In this document: piece by piece, positions 24,520-34,659 of the stretch | Position numbering within the stretch: position 1 is the stretch's first letter | Layout: every line of letters begins with the position of its first letter | Assembly (NCBI GenBank): GCA_009602735.1 | Contig: WELA01012868.1 | Coordinates: forward strand, 172,822 to 233,608 | Source: Mesotaenium endlicherianum | Taxonomy: Eukaryota; Streptophyta; Zygnematophyceae; Zygnematales; Mesotaeniaceae | Length of the DNA stretch: 60,787 nucleotides | Direction: 5' to 3' | Made by a program: the position numbers and the translations under genes | The notes under the pieces: model-generated | What the model was told of the DNA's origin: nothing | Database searches by the model: none | The model's input: only the letters and a program-made list of their open reading frames with translations

Positions 24520-24902
24520 CCAGCTAAGTGATGTCCTCCTCTTCAGCGAGCTGTTGCAAGGCCATCCCAGTCTTCTCCCTTACAGGGGATGTGGCAGGTG
24601 TTAGGACCACAGCGGGGCTAGTGTCCTCCTCCTCGCCTTCCTCTTCTTCCTCTGACCTCTCCTCCTCCTTCCCCTGGTTCCTCTAAGATCGCTGGGGTTT
24701 CCTCTGTCAGCTGCTCTAGCTCTTCCTGAAGAAAAGAATACCCCACTGACCTTCCCCTTTTGGGTGCTAGTGGAGGCTGTTGAGTCAGGACCGCAGATAA
24801 GTCCTTTTCTCCCTGCTTGCTTGCCCATTTGGCATAAGCATGCTTCCCTTTAGAGAATGACTCACGGGCCCTGCTCCTGTCCTCCTGCATTTCTTGGCTC
24901 AT
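24520..24902 (-). pseudogene. Continuation of the accessory 3' ORF, frameshifted
   Basis: It is on the same strand and overlaps the end of the main accessory ORF by about 40 bases in another frame. It reads MSQEMQEDRSRARESF, then KRGRSVGYSFLQEELEQL, then Glu- and Gly/Arg-rich sequence ending near 24520. It probably was the C-terminal part of the accessory protein before an indel near 24870-24900. Confidence 0.45.
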
Positions 24903-25815
24903 GCAGTCTTACTCCATCCAGTCTTGGGTCCCAAGCTGCAATGTGAGGAGGCAACAGTATGTTCTCCTGTAAGTCTGTTAAGAAATCCTCATCCTTTGCC
25001 TTGTCATTCTGCTGGTCCATCATGTTGATGGTCATCCACCGCCAATCGGTGGGCTTCTGGAAGAAGGCAGGGTCTGTCCTTTTCAGAGTGCACGGGTACC
25101 AGTGCCCTGCGAAGTCCAGCTGACTGGTTTTCCTGGCCAAGAACTCCCAGCTTCTCCTCTCCACCTCATTATACATGGCCTTGAACCGGTTATGGGGTGT
25201 AGAGTCCGCGTCCATGGGGATCATCCTGATGACCCCATCCTTTCCCCAGATACCTGGGATCGATACAGCTCCTGTCTCATTCATTTGGTTCATTTGAGCC
25301 ATTGCTTTGGCCTCTCTGACTGTATACCCTACCATCCTGGCATAATCGTGGTAGAGAAGTAGCCCTGTGCTGACCTCGATATACTTGTCTAAGTGTTCTG
25401 ATGTCTCCCCTTCCTTCTGCAGGATGTCTTGCTGTGCCTCACTGCGACTTCTCTGGGCATACTTGAAGGCCTCCTCCAGTAGATCAAAGCCCTTGCCCAG
25501 TACTGTGTAGCGGTAGCTGCTGATTCTCCTCTGTTCTTCTTCTTCAGCCTCCTGCTTCCGCCTCTTGTCGGCTTGCCTCTCCTCTTCCGCCTTCTTGGCC
25601 TCCTCTGCAGCTTCTCTGTCCAGTTCTTCCTGCCTCAGCCTGGCTTGCTTGTCCTCCTTTTTCTTTTGTGCCTCTCGCTGTTGTTGGGGTCGTTGTGATT
25701 CCCGAGCGGAGATGGAGGATGATTTGATGTCGCCACGGAATTGCAAGTATTCTGCATGTGCCTCTTCCGCTCTTCTCTTCCTCTTAAGTTCCGACTTCTG
25801 GGTCATCCTGCTCAA
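24862..25815 (-). CDS. Accessory coiled-coil ORF between pol and 3' LTR
   Basis: A 317-codon frame with no stop lies inside the chromovirus, downstream of pol on the same strand. Residues 8-100 are rich in E, K, R, Q and A with long heptad-like runs (KKAEEERQADKRRKQEAEEE), so a coiled coil is expected. Residues 100-317 look globular, with conserved-looking W and Y residues, for example WGKDGVIRMIPMD and PTDWRWMTINMMDQ. No known retroelement domain was recognised (not envelope, integrase or RNase H). It may have its own promoter and leader intron (25808-26000); spliced, it would start at the Met at 25806. It could be a captured host gene or an element-specific helper protein. Being open over 950 bases while gag and pol are broken is notable. 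Confidence 0.6.
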   Translation of the reverse strand: MSRMTQKSELKRKRRAEEAHAEYLQFRGDIKSSSISARESQRPQQQREAQKKKEDKQARLRQEELDREAAEEAKKAEEERQADKRRKQEAEEEEQRRISSYRYTVLGKGFDLLEEAFKYAQRSRSEAQQDILQKEGETSEHLDKYIEVSTGLLLYHDYARMVGYTVREAKAMAQMNQMNETGAVSIPGIWGKDGVIRMIPMDADSTPHNRFKAMYNEVERRSWEFLARKTSQLDFAGHWYPCTLKRTDPAFFQKPTDWRWMTINMMDQQNDKAKDEDFLTDLQENILLPPHIAAWDPRLDGVRLHEPRNAGGQEQGP

Positions 25816-26000
25816 TCATATACATAATGCAGTCAGTGAAGCCATGATACTTTGCCGCTACTGAGTGCCCGTGGTTAAGAAGAACGTGATAGGGAGAGTC
25901 CTTAGTGTGTAGTACCTTGTGTGAGTGAGTATAAGAGAGAAGTGAGTTAGAGAGAAAAAGTGAGTATCAGCGCAGGTTGAGTGTGTAGAGTGGTTATAAA
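25808..26000 (-). promoter_or_regulatory. Putative internal promoter and leader of the accessory ORF
   Basis: On the minus strand TTTATAACC (26000-25992) is followed by a pyrimidine-rich leader (25990-25917) with CTCACTTTTTCTCTC-type sequence. A donor-like ACACAAG|GTACT at 25916/25915 and an acceptor-like TTGAGCAG|GATG at 25808/25807 would remove a 108-base intron ending one base before an ATG. All of this is pattern reading; no transcript evidence is available. Confidence 0.4.
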
Positions 26001-26156
26001 ATTTGCTTGGCTGGTCCCGAAATACTCCCTCCAACTTAATTTGAAGGTGGGCTGCCGGTCACAACTGTCACTATCTGTCACTAACTGTCACATTCCCCTC
26101 CGTCTTATATGGAGACAGGACCACCTGTCACCTGTCCATATCCACTGAAATGACAG

Positions 26157-27700
26157 TTATGGAGGGATGCCGGCCGCCCGAAGGTGGAACCGTTTCAACG
26201 CCCCTTTGGCATTGGTCAGCTGGTCTTTAAATTCCCAAGTGTCCCCAGAGGCGTCGTAACCCTTCCATCTGACCAGGTACTTCATGACATATTTAGATGA
26301 TCGACGGACAGAGCGAGCGTCTATAATCTCCTCCACCTCATATTCCTCAGGGTCACCATCTCGGACAGCGGGGACCGGTTCCGGTTGGACCGATAACCAA
26401 CCTGTGAACAGTGTGTCACCTTTGATGTATGGTTCTAGGAAGGAGACATCAAAGACCGGGTGACCCTTATATTCTGCTGACATGTTCAGTTTGTAAGCAT
26501 TCTGACCGACACGGCGCACCACCGAATATGGACCGACCCAAACAAGACCAAGCTTTTTCTTGACCACACCAGGTAGGTACAGGTGCTGAGAATGCAGTTT
26601 GACCAAATCGCCCTTAGAAAATGTCAGTTCTCGTCGGTGTTGATTAGCGTACTTTTGTTGGTTTGCCTGGGCTTTGTGCAAGTTCTGTTGGACTTCTGAC
26701 AGGGTGTCAGCAAACTCCTGTGTAAACTGGAGAGAGACCGGATTGTCAATCCCTTCAGGATGAGTTAAAGACTCCCCCAGTACATCTAAAGGAGACTTAG
26801 GGACTCTAGCCAGGCTCAGTTCAAAAGGAGTCTTGCCTGTTGACGCGTGCACCGCACTATTGACCGCAAACTGGATTTGAGGTAACAGGTCATCCCAATT
26901 ATCTTGTTTTTGGATAATTTAGGCTCTCAGTACCTCTTTCATAACTTGGTTAGTTCTTTCAGTCTGCCCATCAGTCTGAGGGTGGTTTGCTGTGCTGAGC
27001 AGCTGCTTGACTCTCATTAATACCATTAAAGCTCTCCAAAACTTAGAGGTAAATTTTGAGTCTCTATCTAAGATGATATTAGAGGGTAGCCCATGTTGGC
27101 ATACGACATGGTTGTAGAATTGTCTCGCTGTTTCGAGTGCAGTTACTTTGACAGTTGTGGGGATGAAAATGACCATTTTTGTCAGTTTATCCACGACTAC
27201 CAATATCGAATCATGCCCATTGGCAGTTCGTGGCAGTGTGACTACCCAGTCCATGGATATTGTTTCCCAGCGGCTAGCTGGGATGGGCAGCGGTTGTAAG
27301 AGGCCCCCCGATGGTGTGTGCCTAGACTTATTTCTTTGGCACTGGTCACATGACTTAACATATTTCAAGACCTCCCGAGGTAATCCCTCCCAATGATAAT
27401 GTTTTGCCAGTTTTCCAACAGTTTTGGCCCACCCCAAATGCCCACCCAGTAAACTGTCATGTGCTTGACTCAGTAAAAGGGACCTTATTTCCACGTTATT
27501 AGGAATGACCAGCTTCAGCCTGCCTGAAGTGGTTTTTTTCACCCAGACCCCACCCTTAAGTTGATACCCGAGTGCAATAGCAGGACACACACCATCAGTG
27601 GGGCTGGGCTCAAATTTTGGATCAAAAAGATAGGCTTTCCTAAGTTGTTCAAGGAACGACTTTTTCACCTTTAGTAAAGTGAGTGCACAAAGGACTTTAT
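26157..27700 (-). pseudogene. Integrase and chromodomain region of pol
   Basis: The integrase zinc-binding HHCC region is visible (GGHLG, AKHYHWEG, CDQCQRNKS). It is followed by the DDE core with catalytic residues in MDWVVTLP, ILDRDSKFTSKFW and QTDGQTERTNQ. A stop in the same frame (TAA near 26917) splits it from the next part, which holds the C-terminal integrase domain (GDLVKLHSQHL, KLGLVWVGPYSVVRRV). It ends with a chromodomain (EYEVEEIIDAR, YLVRWKGY, DTWE), which in chromoviruses directs insertion to marked chromatin. The protein ends at 26157. Confidence 0.9.
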
Positions 27701-27719
27701 TTACAGCATGCTGACTAAA

Positions 27720-28972
27720 GTTCCTTTCTTGCAAGTCAGATCTTCTAGAGAGTGCATCAGCAGGATTCAACTTCTCTCGTTTGTAGTCAATTTGGACTTG
27801 ACACTGCTCCAGCATCTGGCTCCAGCGGTTCTCTCTCCTTGACAACTTGGACTTCTTCTGAAAGTGAGTCAGAGCTAGATGATCTATAATCACCTTAAAA
27901 GCTTTATCATGTAAGTATGCTCTCTACTGTTTGAGCACATGAATGATTGCTAGCAGCTTTTTATCAAGCACCGAGTAATTAATCTCAGCTGGATTCATAC
28001 AACACAGGATGCCACTCCTGCTTTACCTTACCATCCTTTGTGGTTATATCAGCAGGCTGCAATAAAATAGCACCCATGGCAAAGTCAAGAGGCATCAGTT
28101 TCCACCTGTACAGGTTTCTGGGGTCATACACGGCTAGCACTAGGGCAGAACAAAGAGCATCTTTTAAGGGTCTCGAAGGCAGCCTGCTGCCCTTCTCCCC
28201 ACACATACCCTATGTCTTTTTTGGTAAGGTCAGTCAGTTTACTGGCCTTTGTAGAATAATTCTCAATAAATCACCTACTGTAGTTAGCCAACCCAAGGAA
28301 GGACCTAACTTCGGAGACGGATTGTGGTATAGGCCAGTCCCTTATGGTCTGGACCTTCTTAGGATCCACACTAATGCCTTCTTTGGTGACAACATGGCCT
28401 AGAAATTCAATACTTTCTTTGAAATCACACTTGCTCATTTTAGCATACAACTGGTTCCTTCTCAGAGTGTCCATGACTGTCTTCAAATGTCAAGCATGCT
28501 GAGCTTCATCCTTTGAGAAAATGAAAAAATCATCCAGGAAGACTTGCACAAACTTATCCAAGTAGGGTCTGAAAATGTCATGCATAAGATCCATGAAGGT
28601 TGCAGGAGCATTAGTCAGTCCAAATGGCATCACGTTGAACTCATAGTGTCCATAACGTGTGCGAAAGGCAGTCTTGTGTTCATCCCCCTCAGCAATTCTG
28701 ATTTGATGATAACTGCTCTTGAGATCTATCTTACTGAACGCTTTAGCACCAGACAGGGTATCAAGCAAGTCCTCAATTCTGGGAAGAGCATACTTGTTCT
28801 TTACTATAATTCTATTAAGAGCTCCGTAATCAACACACATCCGCATACTTCCATCTTTTTTCTTAACAAAGAAAATCGATGCGCCATAAGGTGATTTACT
28901 GGGGGAAATGTAACCATTTTCTTCAAGCTCTGCAATCTGTGTTTTCAACTCTTCGCTGTCCATATAAGACAA
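27720..28972 (-). pseudogene. Reverse transcriptase and RNase H region of pol
   Basis: RT blocks appear in order: [64 protein letters not shown] and the catalytic box FLDDFFIF (Y/F-x-D-D). After a break near 28488, FLGHVVTKEGI and VRSFLGLANY follow. RNase H is recognised by MPLDFAMGAILLQ, VIIDHLAL and NPADALSRR. Several stops and frame changes (near 28980, 28488, 28270, 27985 and 27895) disable it. Confidence 0.9.
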
Positions 28973-28987
28973 GCCATAAGTGCGTTG

Positions 28988-30034
28988 CTAGGGTGGCTGA
29001 CTCCCAGGTAGTAAGTCAATCCTGTGATCCACTTCCCTCTTAGGAGGTAGTCCTGGAGGCATATTGAAAACATCTGTATACTGAGCAACAATTTTTGCAG
29101 CAGTAGGGTGCTCCGGAGGGCTTACCTTTTTCTCAACCACTTCTTCAGGTTGAGGAGGTACCTCTTTTAGCAGCAGACAAAACATCTTGTCTTCCTTATG
29201 GTTCCAGCTGTCCATGAACTCCATTGCATTCAGCAATTTGCATCCTCCTGGAAGCCTCTTCTTTTCCTTCATTTGCCATCCATACAGGACAAGAGGAAGA
29301 GCACAGGTGGGTGCCAAGTTAGTCTGGCCATCACTGGCTCCTCTCGCTTTAACTGTACCTCTACTCCAACACACTTCAGCTTGATGTCTATTAAGCCAGG
29401 ACTTGCCTAGCACGAGATCATAGAAGCCAGTGTCGAGTACCTCAAATGTAAGCGTTTTAGTTAGAATCGCAATGCCAGAACCTAACTGGACCTCAATAGG
29501 CTTGGTTATAATTCCTCCCGGGATACTTGAGGCATCTCCAAGGAATATTCTTGTATTCCCTTGGGTGACAGCAGGCAGCCTTAGCCGCTTAACTAAGTCC
29601 TTATGGATGAAAGTATGTGACGCCCCTCCGTCAACAAATGCCCTTACCTTCCTACCTGCAGTCAAGCAATGCAGTAGGATAGGGGGGACTGTCTTTTCGT
29701 GACTTTTGCATTGTTCTCCTGACGTAGCAAAGAAATGTTGGACATCAGGTGGAACAAGATCATCCAAAGTGTGCACTCTCCGGATGTCTATATTGCTGAT
29801 GGTCTCCTTTATCTGGTTGTCAGGCATGCATAGTAAATCCAGTTCAGCAGGACCTATAATACCTGCTACGAGGGCACCTAGTGACGACTCACTATCTCTA
29901 GCATCCTCACAGTCAGTAGACTGGATTACTGACTGTTGCTGTCTTTTAAAGGCTGGTCGTTTCTCTCGACCTTTGGGAGGTGCTTGTCTGGACACTGCTC
30001 TCTGAAGTGACCTGGCTGCTAACAATAGAAGCAA
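28988..30034 (-). pseudogene. Aspartic protease region of pol
   Basis: This open frame starts one base out of register with the Gag zinc-knuckle frame. It contains the retropepsin active-site region VRAFVDGGASHTFIH (D-G-G-A in place of the usual D-S/T-G-A), followed by LGDASSIPGGII and FYDLVLGKSWL, as in Ty3/gypsy proteases. The end, REVDHRIDLLPGSQPP, is the usual lead into reverse transcriptase, and a TAG/TGA break follows at 28988. Confidence 0.85.
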
Positions 30035-31402
30035 ATTGATTTTGCTGAGGCTGGTCTTGGCTTAGTCCTACCACCACCTCTTCCATAGCCGCCTCAAGAA
30101 AAACCACCTCTCCCTCTAGATGCATGGCATTGTACTCATACCTATATTCATCACCCTGATCATCCTCAGCCTGGTCTCCTTCAATTGCATTGTAGGAACC
30201 GTGGGGCTTTTTGCCAACCTTAGACACCAAAGCATTCCTTTGGCGCTTGTGATTGAACTGCTGCTCCCAGGCATCAGCATCCTGGATCAAGTCAGCCAGT
30301 TTCTCATACTTCTTTTTAGCAAATTGACCAGAGACTTTGGATTTCAAGCCATACCTAAAGTATGCTATCCTTTACCGCTCTGGCAAGTCTGGCTGCTTCA
30401 TCATGTTCTCCTGGAACTTTTGAGCAAACTCAGCAACTGAAGTGGTCTGCTTCAGTGTCAAGGAGATCATCGCATAGATAGCTTTCTCCTGCTGATTGAT
30501 CACATCAAACTTCTCATGCAGTTTCTCGACAAACTCTACCCAAGTAGGGTCACCGAGTTGTTGAGCCTTACGCTCTCCTTTCCAATACAGCCACCAGTCT
30601 GCTGCACTGCCTTTCAGTAGAGCACCAGTGTGCCTGACCTTCTCGTGATCTTGCAGCTCTGGGTAGTTCTCCAGCCACTGCTCCACATCAGCGAGAAACT
30701 TGATCAGATATTACTTTTTGTTACCCTCAGGATTTTATTCTTGGGGAGGTTTCGGCTTGGGCTTACTAGGCCCTCTGCCACCACCACCCGTGTTTGAGAA
30801 CCCAGTTGGTCTCGGTCTCGCAGTAGAGACATTATGATTCTTGTGTCCTCTTGTTGAGACTGATACCTGCTCGCCATTTGCGATTGCATTTGCACGAACA
30901 ATGCTCCCAGATCCACATTCTGAGGTGGGAGTCTAGCAAATACAGCAGTAGCAGCAGCAGCATCAACTCGCTGAGTAGTGTCCTCAACGGTCCCTCTCGC
31001 TCCTGCAGCAGCAAATCCTGCCGCATTCAGCCGGTCACGAATTTGACCTAGGGGCACATTGAGTTGTACAGCAGGAGGTGGGTTCAGAACATTGGCCCTT
31101 GATGCCATGAGTTCTTCGACAGTGCGGACGACCGCTGGCTGTCCTTCCCTCCTTTTTGTATCTTCAGCAACCTTTGCTAATCGTTCAACTTCTAATCTGA
31201 CTCTCTCCTCCTCAGCATGCTCTGCTGCGACTGCGGCAATAGCAGCTGCCTCATCTGCAGCCTCTCTAGCTGCAGTATCTGCCACTGCTTCCGAATAGGT
31301 ACGGGTTCCCGCTACATGGCTTTCAGCCTGATTTTTGACATTCTCGTTATCTTGGTTCTCCATGTCTCGGGAGTTGCTAGTTTGAGACCTTGTCCTTACC
31401 AT
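29926..31402 (-). pseudogene. gag of the chromovirus (broken)
   Basis: This is the capsid/nucleocapsid precursor. It starts MVRTRSQTSNSRDMENQ and has an Ala/Glu-rich helical region. The typical gag capsid core follows (VEQWLENYPELQDHEKVRHT, SAADWWLYWKGE, FAQKFQENMMKQPDLPER), then an Arg-Gly-rich stretch and a CCHC knuckle at 30033-29992 (CFYC, QPGHFREQC). Breaks: a frame change near 30700, TAA near 30370, another frame change near 30120, TGA in the RG stretch, and TAG inside the knuckle (30019-30021). The knuckle frame ends at TAA 29926-29928, just past a slippery heptamer. Confidence 0.85.
29944..29950 (-). promoter_or_regulatory. Possible -1 frameshift heptamer at gag-pol
   Basis: On the element strand, in the zinc-knuckle frame, the sequence is CC T-TTA-AAA G, an X-XXY-YYZ heptamer. 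A -1 slip there leads exactly into the protease frame. The gag frame would otherwise stop five codons later. It could instead be an ordinary decay indel. Confidence 0.4.
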
Positions 31403-31421
31403 ACAAAGAAGACTGTGATAA

Positions 31422-31435
31422 CTGCTCCGATACCA
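31422..31435 (-). other. Chromovirus primer-binding site (initiator Met tRNA)
   Basis: On the element strand TGGTATCGGAGCAG begins two bases after the 5' LTR. It matches the usual initiator-Met-tRNA primer site TGGTATCAGAGC with one A-to-G difference. Confidence 0.85.
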
Positions 31436-31436
31436 C

Positions 31437-32153
31437 TAAAATGATCGACTTACTAAAAAGGCAATTAATAATTAATGAAGATCTTTATATCAGCAAGTAA
31501 TCTTTATGATATTTTCTGTTAATTGATTAAACAGCAAAAGACAACACACTAGCAGTGGACAATACTCGTAAGTCAATTGGAAGTAAACTAGCATCAACAA
31601 TGCAATCAAAAAACTCACACATAAGCAAGGCTAGGAGGCAGTGCATATCAATGGCTTCTCGCCTTGGATTCAGATCTCTCTCAGTTTGCAGTACAAGAGA
31701 GTTGGCCTCGTTTCCGAATGCCGAACTCGAGGTAATACCTAGCATATGTACATGGAATAAGTTTACTGTTCAACGGCCAGTGCGATGGCACCGCCTACTT
31801 GGGAGTTAATCACGTTGGTAGGACCTCGGTTAACCAAATCCACCGCCATCTCCCATCATCCCGAATCGCCATCCATCCTAAGGACGTCATCTGGCCATTC
31901 ATCTAGCACACCACACTTAGATGCATATCTACGCAATTCGCTGCTACCGAGTACGGAAGTCAGCTGGCTGTCAAAGAATGTGTCAGCAAGCTGACCTGAG
32001 TTGACTTCGGCGTGCTGCCCCCGGCTGAGTTATTAAACTGATTATTTAATAAAGTCCAGCAGACTCAATATTTACTAAAGTTCAGCAGGCTGAACTTATT
32101 TAACTATAATATTTAAATGAATATTATATCAACCAATATACTGATTCATTACA
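31437..32153 (-). repeat. Chromovirus 5' LTR
   Basis: It is 717 bp, the direct repeat of 23404-24075. On the element strand it starts TGTAATGAATC and ends GATCATTTTA, with the terminal CA mutated to TA. Confidence 0.92.
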
Positions 32154-32158
32154 ACATG
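32154..32158. repeat. Target-site duplication, right copy (ACATG)
   Basis: The five bases directly right of the 5' LTR are identical to 23399-23403. Confidence 0.88.
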
Positions 32159-32427
32159 AGACAAGGGAGAGGACGCGCGAACTCTTACAGCACTGTAAAA
32201 ATGCACTGCAATGACTTCTATCATCTTGCCTGCTTGCTATATAGCTTAAGGAGATTAGTCTAGCATTTATTTGACTCTGCGTCTACTCTCGTGAACTTGT
32301 AGAAAATGGAATTCTCTGAGTTGCATGAAGCTTATACATTTGACATTTTGGCATTTGGCATTTGTAACGTGATCACATGTGAGAGTGTAGAAAATTTTTG
32401 CAATTTCAAACATAAATTAAGTTGTTA

Positions 32428-32904
32428 GTTTAGCCTAATACCACTGTTTTCCCCTTCTTTGTCCGTGCTTTTTTTATCCCTTGTCCGTGCTTCTCCGTGC
32501 ACACTTCAGAGTGAAACTTGCAGGGAAAAATACCGAGCTTTGCACCCGCCATCACTTGAGGTTACGAAGCAAGTGATGGCCTCTATAGCCGGCAGGTCAA
32601 GCGTGAGCCAAGCACGTGTGAAATGTACGTGGACATAAACTTGAACGCGGCCATCCAACAATAGTGATGCATAATGGCTGGCGAGAGAGTGCCGCTGATG
32701 CCGAGCGAGCAACTGTACGAATTGCACACAGGTACTACCATAGAGGTTTAATTGTCAAGTAAGTGCCTCAAATGTAAGAAGTGAAGGCAAAACAATCAAA
32801 TTGCACTCGAAGGTTTATACTTCGAAGTTAGAGCACGGAGCAGCACAGGCAAGGGGTATAAAAAGCACGGACAAACAAGGGGGAAAAGTGACGTAAGGTT
32901 AGAC
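32428..32904. mobile_element. MITE-like element with about 70-bp terminal inverted repeats
   Basis: Bases 32428-32503 and 32829-32904 are imperfect inverted repeats. Both contain, reading inward, CCCCTT, TTTGTCCGTGCTTTTT, TTGTCCGTGCT or TTGCCTGTGCT, and CTCCGTGC. The interior of about 325 bp has no gene. Size and structure fit a nonautonomous DNA transposon. No clear target-site duplication was found. Confidence 0.5.
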
Positions 32905-33794
32905 ACGTCACTTTTGGATAGGTGGAGTGATTAGGAAAACTTGACGTGAGAGTAGTTTCATATTCTTTGAAAGTGTGGGGGTATTTCTCGTTCATATTTG
33001 GTCTTACGGGCATAAAGTCATAGTTTGCTCTTTGATAAATGAAATGCTGATGCAGCGGTGCATGAGCATAATGTTATGCCTTAAAAAACAAAAACGAGTC
33101 CATTGGACTCATTAAAAATCACAAATTGTCCACGGGTTAAATGGTCTGTTGGAACTTGCAAAATCTCCAACTCTGCAAAAGACTAGGTTGTACGTCTTTG
33201 GCAATGAGGGCCTTGAAGCATCTAGAGGAGACCAGCCTGCAGACAATTGGAGAAGGGGACGTCACTTGGCTGGGTTGCGTCAGCAGGCAGACTCCCCCTA
33301 GGGGGCTGATCTCAGGCAGATAGGACCGGTACGAGGGTTGCTAGGGAGGCAGCGAAAGGGATGCCAGCATCGCCCTCCCACGAGGGGCATGTGCCCTTAT
33401 CCCATTTCATGGAGCACCCTTCCGAGACTCCTGTACTTGTTCCTGTTTGTTTGCGGATTGCCCAAGAAGAGCTGCTTCCACTAACTTGCAAACTGTAACA
33501 ATTTTAATATTCGAGAGAATCGTGTAAATCTTTTCTAAGCTGTTCAGATGAGAGTCGTGCAAAAGTATAGAATTAGTGCTTGTGAGAGTTGCACTCACAA
33601 TGACTCCTGCACGTATTTATATCTGCACGACGTGAGGTACTAGAGTGCTTCGAGTCACCACCTAGGGCACTGGTCATGTCAACAAAAATAGTCAAATGGA
33701 CGTGACCCATTTGACCGAATGCTCAAAATTGTGCTATGTGGCAATTCCGAAACTTTTTGACAAATCGGAAAGAATCATTTCACGCAAAATCGGC

Positions 33795-33878
33795 GTAGTC
33801 ATGTCAAAGCGTCTTTCAAAATAGACGTGATTGTTCGTAGTCATGTCAAAGCATCTTTTTGAATAGACGTGACCATTC
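33795..33878. repeat. 42-bp tandem repeat, two copies
   Basis: Both units start GTAGTCATGTCAAAGC and end in ATAGACGTGA followed by a TTC-containing hexamer (33795-33836, 33837-33878). A weaker related piece with CATGTCAAC and GGACGTGACC lies at 33675-33706. Confidence 0.8.
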
Positions 33879-33924
33879 GGAGAGTCGCATACACGTGCTT
33901 TCGTCATGACCGGGTAGTTTGTAA

Positions 33925-34012
33925 AACTACTTTGCCAATTGGTTAAGTGTAAACGTTTCAAACAAGAAGTCGCGGGTTCGAATCAGCTCGGATGCAAAGC
34001 GACTTTGCATAT
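33925..34012 (+). other. tRNA-like relic or SINE head (A and B boxes)
   Basis: A B-box-like GGTTCGAATC lies at 33975-33984, with an A-box-like TTGCCAATTGG 43 bases upstream (33932-33942). That is the spacing of a tRNA gene. The T-stem does not pair, so it is not an intact tRNA. A perfect small hairpin (ATGCAAAG and CTTTGCAT around CGA) follows at 33992-34010. Confidence 0.3.
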
Positions 34013-34659
34013 TTTGTTTCGTTTGAGATTTACGACCGTTCGGTTTAACAACTTGTCGTTAACCCGAAAATTAGTGACATTATCTAAGTAATGACAATCA
34101 ATCTAACTTAATCAATCCACAATGAATTAGGTTATCATCTCATAATTAATCAAGGTAACTTTATGAATAGTTATGTTGTACTATTGCGAAGTAGTCAAAT
34201 TACATTACGACGCTTTTGGCAATAGCATCTTGGTCGTTTCGCTGATCGACCAGGGATTAGTCGACACAAGCGTGTGGCAAATAGTTCATCCAGATGCACT
34301 TATTTATCAAACAATTTATTGATAAATAATGTAGCATATTTTAAGTATTTGGGAAAATGTCTCAAATACGCCTAAAATTTCTCAGATCGTTACACAAACT
34401 GAGCAAGAGGAGGTTGCCCAGTTACTGCGTTCTCCTAGGGGCGCACCATGGGCTGATCCTGAGGGGTTTAGGAGGCCAGCTGATAGGAGGTCAAGATCTG
34501 GATCCCTAGAAGATATAACTCTTAGAGACATAGTTTGCATAAAGAGGTCAGTAGGCTTGTATGTTGCATGCTTGTGTCAGCTTGTTGTAATTGTTGCTTT
34601 CTTGTTATTAGAATGAGTGCTAGTGTTGTCGAGACGATAACAATTTAAGTTGGAAGGAT

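Larger units (their letters stand above)
23404..32153 (-). mobile_element. Ty3/gypsy chromovirus, full length, disabled
   Basis: This is an 8,750-bp LTR retrotransposon in minus orientation. Order on its own strand: 5' LTR (32153-31437), primer-binding site, gag, protease, reverse transcriptase, RNase H, integrase, chromodomain, an extra 3' ORF, polypurine tract, 3' LTR (24075-23404). The 5-bp direct repeat ACATG flanks it on both sides (23399-23403 and 32154-32158), which fixes the ends and shows a single intact insertion. Integrase upstream of a chromodomain places it among chromoviruses. Several in-frame stops and frameshifts in gag and pol mean it cannot move on its own. The LTRs look mostly alike but differ by indels (672 against 717 bp), so the insertion is fairly young. 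Confidence 0.93.

Noticed and set aside
23404..32153. Envelope-like gene as the extra 3' ORF (retrovirus-like element)
   Set aside because: The ORF starts with a charged coiled coil and shows no signal peptide, fusion peptide or membrane segment.
33925..34000. An intact tRNA gene
   Set aside because: A and B boxes have the right spacing, but the T-stem and acceptor stem do not pair.
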